Positions 42,959 through 50,289 of a stretch of 51,638 nucleotides of DNA are shown in pieces; the first letter of the stretch is position 1; each line of letters opens with the position of its first letter. The translations under genes and the position numbers were made by a program. This DNA comes from Bacteroidota bacterium (GTDB lineage Bacteria; Bacteroidota; Ignavibacteria; UBA10030; UBA8401), in the NCBI GenBank assembly GCA_021796215.1, contig JAJYOK010000021.1, positions 1 through 51,638 of the forward strand, in the 5' to 3' direction. Below the pieces are notes generated by a model. That model made no database searches and had not been told where the DNA came from. It was given only the letters and a program-made list of their open reading frames with translations.

Positions 42959-43837
42959 GTGAAGGGGCTTCCGCATAGAATATTGACTGCGTTCCTTTTT
43001 TCCCTCGTCATTCTCACGGCGGTTACAATTTGGCTGAGGAATTCAGATTATTATCTTCTGCCTTTGCAGGAACGGGCATTCTATCCCCGTTACGATCAAT
43101 TAAAGCCAAGCGGAATAGAAAGCCATGGATACGGAATTATCGGCACAGCAATGGTGTTCATTGGAGTAATAACGTATTCGACGCGCAAACGCGTCAAGCG
43201 GTTTTCACAAATTGGAAAAATTCGGGGCTTCCTTGAATTCCACATTTTTATGTGTTTGCTGGGACCTGTCTTGATACTGTATCATACGACACTAAAATTC
43301 GGAGGTGTAGCCGGTGCCGGCTTTTGGTGCATGTCGGCGGTCGTAGCAAGCGGAGTTATTGGACGATACCTGTACCGCCACATTCCAAAAAATATTGAAG
43401 GGAAAGAATTAAGCGCGAAAGAGTTGGATGAGGAGCGTAACCGACTGTTACAAACGCTGAAGGAAAAATACGGGTTGGGCGATACTGTAGTTGAATCGCT
43501 CGATAAGCTGCATGCTCCAAAAGCCGATGCAAGTGACGCCGGCTTATTGAAGCTTTTCTCACGTATGCTTGTTACCGATCTCGCCCATACACAGCGCATG
43601 CACTCTCTTCACACTCTTCTTGAAAAACACCACGTTGACAGATCTTCAATTAGAGAAATTGCCCGCATTGCCAATGAACGCATTGTGCTGCAGCAGCGCA
43701 TTCTTCTGTTGGAAAAAATCCGGGGCGTCTTTCACTACTGGCATGTTATACACCTGCCGTTTTCCCTGATTGTTCTCGCAATTCTTATCGTTCATGTAGG
43801 CGTGGCCGTCGCATTCGGGTACACCTGGATTTTTTAA
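42959..43837 (+). CDS. Polytopic membrane protein, likely b-type cytochrome
   Basis: The 292-residue protein starts at a GTG. It has four or five hydrophobic helices: near the N-terminus, YGIIGTAMVFIGVITY, FHIFMCLLGPVLILYHTTLKF, and at the end IHLPFSLIVLAILIVHVGVAVAFGY. His residues sit at helix edges (EFH..LILYHT, HYWHVIH...IVHVG), as in haem-b membrane proteins that move electrons across the inner membrane. A central soluble segment (about 130-245) is helical and charged. I do not know a close named family. It precedes the multihaem cytochrome genes by 289 bp and may supply electrons from quinol. Confidence 0.65.
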   Translation: MKGLPHRILTAFLFSLVILTAVTIWLRNSDYYLLPLQERAFYPRYDQLKPSGIESHGYGIIGTAMVFIGVITYSTRKRVKRFSQIGKIRGFLEFHIFMCLLGPVLILYHTTLKFGGVAGAGFWCMSAVVASGVIGRYLYRHIPKNIEGKELSAKELDEERNRLLQTLKEKYGLGDTVVESLDKLHAPKADASDAGLLKLFSRMLVTDLAHTQRMHSLHTLLEKHHVDRSSIREIARIANERIVLQQRILLLEKIRGVFHYWHVIHLPFSLIVLAILIVHVGVAVAFGYTWIF

Positions 43838-44126
43838 GAATGAGAATTCCTTGATGAGAAAGATTATTATGTTTCTAATGGTTTCCGCAAAACTTTTCCT
43901 TATTAAAATGGACTTCCCGGCATAACATTTCTTGTTACTGCTTTACCGCTTGTTCTTCTTTTTCAGAAATATGAACAGCGGCAACAAAAACCTAAGCATA
44001 AAATTAATCGTGAAAGCGACACAACTTTCTGCGTTGCAAACAATCAGGCATTACGAAATTGTGAAACCGTTCAAAGCTCTTCAAAGAATTAAAGAGAAGA
44101 TTTTTTTCCAATCAGGGCTGCTTAAC

Positions 44127-45770
44127 ATGGTACGAATTAGTGCCCAACTTTTTTTTATTGGAGTTTTATTCACATGTACTCTTCATGCACAAATTTCTCC
44201 CGGTGAACTTTCTTCTGCTCATGCAAATTTAGAAGGCATCAGCAATTGCACACAATGCCATACAGTCGGCAAATCATTGTCAAACGCAAATTGCCTTAGG
44301 TGCCACACGGAAATCGATTCGCGCATTAAACAGAAAGTCGGGTTTCATGCAACAATTGGCTCGAAAGAATGTGCTGTGTGCCATCAGGAACACCTTGGCA
44401 GAAATTTCAGCATTATCAAGTTAGACACTACAACATTCGATCATACGCGTGTCGGATTTCCTCTGGAAGGAAAGCATCGAACAACCGGATGCAGACAATG
44501 CCATACGCCGGATAAAATTGCAGCAAAAGATGTCCAGCAGCTTTCCAATGCGCAGAAACAAAACACATATCTGGGCTTGTCGCCGAAATGCGCATCATGC
44601 CATCAGGATATTCACAAAGGGCAATTCACTCAGAATTGCTCATCGTGTCATTCTTCAGTTCATTGGAAGCCGGCGGACAATTTCTCACACGACCGCACAC
44701 GCTACCCTCTCACCGGCAAACATAAAACTGTGAATTGCTATAGCTGCCACAAACCAATGCTCAGTGATGAAAAAACGATCAGATTTACTCGCATGGAATT
44801 TTCCTCGTGTGCATCTTGCCACGCTGATCCGCACAAAGGAAGATTCCGGCAGCCATGCGCATCGTGCCATACCACCGACGATTTTCATCGTATCGTCAAA
44901 GCAGAATTCAACCACGCTGAAACGCAATTCCCGTTGCTGGGAAAACACGCGCTTGTCAAATGTTCGCAATGTCATGAGGACAATCCGAAAAAGAGAAACA
45001 TCAGCGGAGAACTCGGCTTCCATATTACGAAATTCCGTTTGTGCATGGATTGTCATGCCGATGCACATGCGGGGCAATTTGAACATCGTACCGACAAAGG
45101 AAAATGCGAAGCATGTCATACCGTAGCAGGATTCACACCTGCAAAATTTACCTTGGCAGATCATCAAAAAACACGATTCCCATTGACCGGCGGACATATT
45201 GCGGTACCCTGCGTAAGCTGTCATCTCGAAGGAAAAGTGAAAGCGAAATCCACACGGCAGTTCCGCTGGAATGGAAAGATTACCTGTGCAACATGCCACA
45301 ATGATGTTCACAAAGGACAGTTTGAAAGCATGATGACGAACGGCTGCGAGACATGCCATTCAACGGAACGGTGGCAGGCATTATCATTCTCCCATGATAA
45401 AACGAGATTTCCACTTCGAGGGAAACATGCGGAGATCGCTTGCTCGAAATGCCACACACAACCAACCAATCCGTCATTGCCGGTACAATATGTTGGATTA
45501 ACAATGGTATGCAGTTCGTGTCACCACGATGAACATGAGGGACAATTTGCGCTGGATGGCTTTACGAATTGCAGCCGTTGCCATTCAGTAGTGAGATGGA
45601 AAGATTTGACATTCAATCACAACACGCAATCAAAATTTCCTCTCACCGGCAAACACGCGGATGTTGCATGTGAAAAATGCCACAAGCAAGTCATCATCAA
45701 CAAACGAATGGTGGCTCTCTACAAACCGCTAGGAACTCAATGCGTGGACTGCCATTCAGATAAAATATGA
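44127..45770 (+). CDS. 20-haem periplasmic/secreted c-type cytochrome
   Basis: I take the ATG at 44127 (547 residues), which begins with a signal peptide (VRISAQLFFIGVLFTCTLHAQ); a longer frame has no sense as a start. I count 20 CxxCH motifs. A module with [FL]xHxxTxFPLxGKHxxVxCxxCH recurs about six times (e.g. SHDRTRYPLTGKHKTVNCYSCH), so the protein is built of tandem cytochrome units with bis-His ligands. It can serve as an electron wire. Its stop overlaps the start of the next cytochrome gene (ATGA). Confidence 0.92.
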   Translation: MVRISAQLFFIGVLFTCTLHAQISPGELSSAHANLEGISNCTQCHTVGKSLSNANCLRCHTEIDSRIKQKVGFHATIGSKECAVCHQEHLGRNFSIIKLDTTTFDHTRVGFPLEGKHRTTGCRQCHTPDKIAAKDVQQLSNAQKQNTYLGLSPKCASCHQDIHKGQFTQNCSSCHSSVHWKPADNFSHDRTRYPLTGKHKTVNCYSCHKPMLSDEKTIRFTRMEFSSCASCHADPHKGRFRQPCASCHTTDDFHRIVKAEFNHAETQFPLLGKHALVKCSQCHEDNPKKRNISGELGFHITKFRLCMDCHADAHAGQFEHRTDKGKCEACHTVAGFTPAKFTLADHQKTRFPLTGGHIAVPCVSCHLEGKVKAKSTRQFRWNGKITCATCHNDVHKGQFESMMTNGCETCHSTERWQALSFSHDKTRFPLRGKHAEIACSKCHTQPTNPSLPVQYVGLTMVCSSCHHDEHEGQFALDGFTNCSRCHSVVRWKDLTFNHNTQSKFPLTGKHADVACEKCHKQVIINKRMVALYKPLGTQCVDCHSDKI

Positions 45771-46597
45771 TAAAACATTTGCGGGATATTTTGTCTGTTG
45801 CCGTCTTTTCCGGAACGATTCAATTCGCTTTTGGACAAGCATCTCCTCACGGAAAACTTTCCATGCAATGTACGGATTGCCATACAACGAAAAATTGGAC
45901 GACGCTTGTAGATCCGATGAAATTTAATCACGCCAATACTGCTTTTGCATTGCACGGTCAGCACCGTAATATTTCGTGTAAACAGTGCCATACCGATATG
46001 AAATTTTCCGGAACGCCCCGCTATTGCATTTCATGCCATGCAAAAGATTATGATGCGGCATTGACAATTGACCATCGCGCGGCGGGATTTTCAACCGATT
46101 GCACGCTCTGCCATAATGTCGACAGGCTGTCGTGGCAGGCAAGTTTCGATCATAATAAAACTCAATTCCCGATACGCGGTGCACACGAAGCGGTCGCCTG
46201 CAATGCATGTCATGTGAATAATCGTTATCGCGGAATTCCTATGGAATGCGCCGCGTGTCATCAAACCGAATATCTTGCAACAGTAAATCCAAATCATCAA
46301 GCTGCTGGATTCTCGACCGACTGCGCCGTTTGTCACCGTGCTTTAACGTGGATTCCCGCCGCATTTTATCCGCACAGCTTCTTCCCTATCAAATCCGGCG
46401 ACACGCATCGCCCCGGCGTATGGAGCAGTTGTGTAGATTGCCATCCGGCACAGCCGACGTACTCGACCTTCGAATGCATCAACTGCCATGAACATACCAG
46501 AGCAAGGACAGACCCGCGGCATGATGATGTTCCCGGTTATCAATATCAAAGCAGTTCATGCTACCATTGTCATCCAACAGGTTCACGCGGCGGTTAA
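45767..46597 (+). CDS. 10-haem c-type cytochrome
   Basis: The 276-residue protein has a signal peptide (LRDILSVAVFSGTIQFAFGQ) and ten CxxCH motifs. Module signatures FNHANTAFALHGQHRNISCKQCH and FDHNKTQFPIRGAHEAVACNACH resemble those of the neighbour, so both share an ancestor. It is exported to the periplasm or outside. It starts within the stop of the 20-haem gene and its stop overlaps the barrel gene start (TAATG), so the three are tightly coupled. Confidence 0.92.
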   Translation: MIKHLRDILSVAVFSGTIQFAFGQASPHGKLSMQCTDCHTTKNWTTLVDPMKFNHANTAFALHGQHRNISCKQCHTDMKFSGTPRYCISCHAKDYDAALTIDHRAAGFSTDCTLCHNVDRLSWQASFDHNKTQFPIRGAHEAVACNACHVNNRYRGIPMECAACHQTEYLATVNPNHQAAGFSTDCAVCHRALTWIPAAFYPHSFFPIKSGDTHRPGVWSSCVDCHPAQPTYSTFECINCHEHTRARTDPRHDDVPGYQYQSSSCYHCHPTGSRGG

Positions 46598-48213
46598 TGG
46601 ATAATCTTACTATAAAAAAAACCTGTATCGTCGGCATGTTTTTCGTGTGTGCAATAGCCGCGCCAGCACAGACAAAAAAAGAATTGCATTGTGCCATCTC
46701 CTACATCGCATCATCGGCGGTCTATATTAACGCGGGCGGCGCGCAGCATCTTGCCGTTGGAGATACGTTGAGCATTGTTCGTTCCGGAACAAAAATCGGA
46801 TCAGTTGTCGTCACCGCCATTTCAGAACATTCCAGTGCGGCGAATATCATTACACAAACTGTTCCGTTCGCTGTCGGCGACGAAGCGCTCATAATGAAAA
46901 TCCTTCCTCAGGAAAACAACACACCAAATGAAAATGAAGTACAAACTTCGTCACAAACTCCGCTTGTCACAAATACTCTTCCTGACAAGGCTCATTCCGA
47001 CGAAAATATTGTCTCCGGAAGAGCCGCTCTGCAGTATAACGGGATAGCGGCAGAAGATTCCCGATTCAATTTTAGCCAGCCGGCGGCTTTTCTTCGGCTG
47101 AACGTGCAAAACCTTTTTGGAACAGGAATGTTATTAACATTATATGACAGAAGTTATTATGACAATTCAGACCATTATGCGCTTTACGGAAATTCTTCAG
47201 GATTGAAGCACAACATGTACACCATTGCCTTACAGCACGATGTACCGAACGACGAATTCGGATACGGCATTGGAAGGATGTCTTCCCGATATGTCGGAGG
47301 AATGGGAACATTCGACGGCTTTCAATTTTTTTACCGCTACAACCATTTCACCGGAGGAATTATCGGCGGCACTGCGGTCCCTTTGCCGTCGTCATCGTTC
47401 AGCAACAACACGACGAAAGGATCGTTTTTTTTGAACTATCGCGATGGAGAAGATTACTCTCATTACTACGACGGAACAATTGCATACGCACGTCAAATGG
47501 TAAGCTCACAGCTTGACCGCGAATTTCTTTATGTGCAGAATTCTTTGTCGCTTGGTTCCGATCTTTCTGTATTCGAAAATTCAGAAATTGAATTGAATGA
47601 CATCGTGAGCGGCGTACGCAAACCGGCATTCAAGTTCTCCAATACATTTCTTTCTGTCAATTATTATCCAAACGATTGGCTTTCTCTCAACACCGGCTAC
47701 GATGCAATGCGCAACGTTTATCTTTTTGAAACGATGAGGTCGCTTTCCGATACACTCTTCGATAAAACGTTTATGCAGGGATACCGCGCCAATGCTACCG
47801 TACGGCTGTCGCCGCTTATGACCGTGTCCGGCTTCGCAACGTATCGCACAAAGAAAAGCGACGGGTATGATTCACACACACTCGGCGGGACATTCCGCAT
47901 CAGCGATCTTTTTGACTGGGATACCGATGCCGGCATACGATATGCCGCAATTACAGGCGCGTATTCCAATGGAACAAATTTTACGATCGACATCAATCAA
48001 ACGTTGTTTTATGTTTTCGACGCTTCGCTGCGATACGATTACTACAAAAACAGCATCGCAGTACTCCGGCAAACATACACGACACAAACAATTTCTGCCG
48101 ATATTAATTATATTATCTCCCGAGCACTTTACTCATCATTTGGCATTGATGATGTATTCGATGCCACAATGAACAGTTACCGCTTTTATGCGGAAATGGG
48201 AATTCGCTTCTGA
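46597..48213 (+). CDS. Outer-membrane beta-barrel, porin-cytochrome-like
   Basis: I choose the ATG at 46597 (538 residues). It has a signal peptide (TCIVGMFFVCAIAAPAQ), a small N-terminal SH3-like domain (about 25-100, HLAVGDTLSIVRSGTKIGSVVV), a linker and a long alternating-residue barrel ending in the aromatic C-terminus RFYAEMGIRF (final Phe, typical of outer-membrane proteins). No haem motifs occur. Next to two multihaem cytochromes it is the candidate sheath or porin that lets electrons cross the outer membrane, like MtrB. This role is inference; the protein has no clear similarity to MtrB that I can see. Confidence 0.75.
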   Translation: MDNLTIKKTCIVGMFFVCAIAAPAQTKKELHCAISYIASSAVYINAGGAQHLAVGDTLSIVRSGTKIGSVVVTAISEHSSAANIITQTVPFAVGDEALIMKILPQENNTPNENEVQTSSQTPLVTNTLPDKAHSDENIVSGRAALQYNGIAAEDSRFNFSQPAAFLRLNVQNLFGTGMLLTLYDRSYYDNSDHYALYGNSSGLKHNMYTIALQHDVPNDEFGYGIGRMSSRYVGGMGTFDGFQFFYRYNHFTGGIIGGTAVPLPSSSFSNNTTKGSFFLNYRDGEDYSHYYDGTIAYARQMVSSQLDREFLYVQNSLSLGSDLSVFENSEIELNDIVSGVRKPAFKFSNTFLSVNYYPNDWLSLNTGYDAMRNVYLFETMRSLSDTLFDKTFMQGYRANATVRLSPLMTVSGFATYRTKKSDGYDSHTLGGTFRISDLFDWDTDAGIRYAAITGAYSNGTNFTIDINQTLFYVFDASLRYDYYKNSIAVLRQTYTTQTISADINYIISRALYSSFGIDDVFDATMNSYRFYAEMGIRF

Positions 48214-48223
48214 TGAATTACTT

Positions 48224-49525
48224 ATGAATGATACACTCACCACATTGCTCATTACCGCTTTACTCATCCTTGCAACGGTTACGCCATATTTCCGTCGTCT
48301 CAGAAAAAAGGAAGCGGTAGCAAAGAAAAAATTTCAGGAGCTTCAGGTAACCGGACTGCACGAAGCATCCACGATGCACCCGCACATTGACGTTACAAAT
48401 TGCATCGGGTGCGGCGGCTGTGTCAAAGCGTGCCCCGAAGAAAACGTGCTTGCGATTATTAACGGCAAAGCGACACTCATCCACGGCGCGAAGTGCGTCG
48501 GGCATGGGTTGTGTGCCGAAGCGTGTCCGGTCAATGCAATTGAATTGATCATGGCAAAGCCGGGCAGAAGCGCAGACCTTCCACTCATTGATGAAAATTA
48601 TGAAACAAGCGCGAAGGGAATTTTCATCGTCGGCGAACTTGGCGGCATCGGATTGATAAAAAATGCGGTAACGCAGGGAAAACGCGCTGTGGAATTCATT
48701 GTGTCAACCTCTACTCAACATAAGGCTGAATATGATGTCGCAATTGTCGGTGCTGGTCCCGCAGGGCTCGCCGCCGCGTTGACAGCAAAACACAATAATC
48801 TGAAACACATCATTTTCGAGCAAAGCGATATCGGCGGAACAATTCTTCATTATCCACGTGCCAAAGTGGTGATGACTTCCCCGGTCGAACTTCCGATCTG
48901 GGGCAAACTGAAGCTTACGGAAGTATCAAAAGAAGCATTGCTCGACGTGTGGCAGAAAATCATCGCAAAAGCTTCTCTTGATATTCACGTCAACGAGAAA
49001 GTGCTTGAGGTAGAACACACCGACGGATATTTTACCGTCGCAACTCCGAACCGAAAAATCACGACACAAAAAATTGTGCTCGCATTGGGCAGGCGCGGAA
49101 CGCCGCGCAAGCTTGGTGTTCCGGGTGAAGAACTCTCAAAAGTTGCCTATCGCCTTATTGATGCGTCGACTTATAACAATCAGCAGGTGCTTGTTATCGG
49201 CGGCGGAGATTCGGCAATCGAAGCGGCAATCGGTCTCGCAATTCAGAAGAACAACACTATCACTCTTTCTTACCGCGGAAAAGAATTTTCACGCATCAAA
49301 GAACGCAACCGAAAACATCTTGAAGAGCTTGTTGGGCGAAACAAGATCAGTGTGATCTTTAATTCTCAGGTGAAAGAAATCCTCGACACCAGCGTTACGC
49401 TTATGACACCGACCGGCGAGCTTCAGTTGCCCAACGAATTCGTTTTCATTTTCGCCGGCGGCGAATTACCTTTCGAATTCCTCAAAAAAATCGGCATCTC
49501 AATGCAGCGGCAGGAAGTGCAGTAA
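48224..49525 (+). CDS. Membrane-anchored ferredoxin-FAD oxidoreductase
   Basis: I choose the ATG at 48224 (433 residues). An N-terminal helix (LTTLLITALLILATVTPY) anchors it. Then comes a ferredoxin domain: C60-x2-C63-x2-C66-x3-C70, and a second set C91-x2-H94-x2-C97-x3-C101 in which His replaces one Cys. The rest is a TrxR-like FAD/NAD(P) core: IVGAGPAGLAAALTA and VIGGGDSAIEAA. It lacks a redox CxxC pair, so it is no thioredoxin reductase. It probably moves electrons between NAD(P)H and Fe-S clusters or quinone. It closes the cytochrome cluster and starts 10 bp after the barrel stop. Confidence 0.85.
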   Translation: MNDTLTTLLITALLILATVTPYFRRLRKKEAVAKKKFQELQVTGLHEASTMHPHIDVTNCIGCGGCVKACPEENVLAIINGKATLIHGAKCVGHGLCAEACPVNAIELIMAKPGRSADLPLIDENYETSAKGIFIVGELGGIGLIKNAVTQGKRAVEFIVSTSTQHKAEYDVAIVGAGPAGLAAALTAKHNNLKHIIFEQSDIGGTILHYPRAKVVMTSPVELPIWGKLKLTEVSKEALLDVWQKIIAKASLDIHVNEKVLEVEHTDGYFTVATPNRKITTQKIVLALGRRGTPRKLGVPGEELSKVAYRLIDASTYNNQQVLVIGGGDSAIEAAIGLAIQKNNTITLSYRGKEFSRIKERNRKHLEELVGRNKISVIFNSQVKEILDTSVTLMTPTGELQLPNEFVFIFAGGELPFEFLKKIGISMQRQEVQ

Positions 49526-49663
49526 GTTCATCGCACATATGTGACGCACCTCAATTGCTTTAGGGTAAAAAACTTATTACCTTCCATCACCTCGTTCCGC
49601 ACAGATAGCGGGCTTGTTGAGGCCATTACTAACAACATTCACATTTATATGCAAGGAGGATTC

Positions 49664-50203
49664 ATGAAAAAGTATCTTGGGTACTGCATTGTTCTACTGC
49701 TTTTGGCGGGCAGCACTCTATCGTTCGGTCAGAATGCCTACAAAAAAGGAGATCGTGTTGTTACCGCCGGAATCGGGTTAGGCGGTTTGGGCGGAGTTTA
49801 CGGCAGCACTACCCTTCCCGCAATCAACGTTGGTTACGAGTCAGGCTTTGAAGACAAAATTTCAATCGGCGGACTTGCCGGCATTGCCGGTTCAAGCCAA
49901 GATTATGGATGGGGCGGGAAATATAGCTACACATATATTATCATCGGTGCACGCGGTGCGTACCATTTTCTTGAAAACAACGAGAAGATTGATGCATATG
50001 CCGGTCTCATGCTCGGCTACAACATTGTATCAGCATCGTATTCCGGCCCATCGGCTTATAATGTGTCGGCTTCCGGCAGTTATCTCGCATTGGGCGGATT
50101 TGTTGGCGGGCGATACTACTTCACTCCGCAGCTCGCAGGCTTTGCTGAACTCGGGTACGGCATCGGGCTCTTGAACCTTGGCGTAACGTACAAGCTCGAC
50201 TAA
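49664..50203 (+). CDS. Small outer-membrane beta-barrel (porin-family) protein
   Basis: I start at the ATG at 49664, with AAGGAGG five bases before it, giving 179 residues. A signal peptide (CIVLLLLAGSTLSFGQ) precedes an OmpW/OmpA-barrel-like domain rich in Gly, Tyr and Ala with alternating pattern (GLGGLGGVYGSTTLPAINVGYE), ending GLLNLGVTYKLD. It may be an outer-membrane barrel of eight strands. It has its own promoter region (138 bp after the previous gene) and an intrinsic terminator. The role is unknown. Confidence 0.8.
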   Translation: MKKYLGYCIVLLLLAGSTLSFGQNAYKKGDRVVTAGIGLGGLGGVYGSTTLPAINVGYESGFEDKISIGGLAGIAGSSQDYGWGGKYSYTYIIIGARGAYHFLENNEKIDAYAGLMLGYNIVSASYSGPSAYNVSASGSYLALGGFVGGRYYFTPQLAGFAELGYGIGLLNLGVTYKLD

Positions 50204-50226
50204 CTCTCTTATTCACATTCTTTTAG

Positions 50227-50259
50227 AAAAAAGGCGCCGAGGCCTCGGGCGCCTTTTTT
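50227..50259. terminator. Intrinsic terminator
   Basis: AAAAAAGGCGCC and GGCGCCTTTTTT pair around GAGGCCTCG, which itself is partly self-complementary. It lies 24 bp after the small barrel gene and before the helicase gene. Confidence 0.92.
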
Positions 50260-50289
50260 GTTTTCCCTCCTTTTTCTTAACTTCTATGT

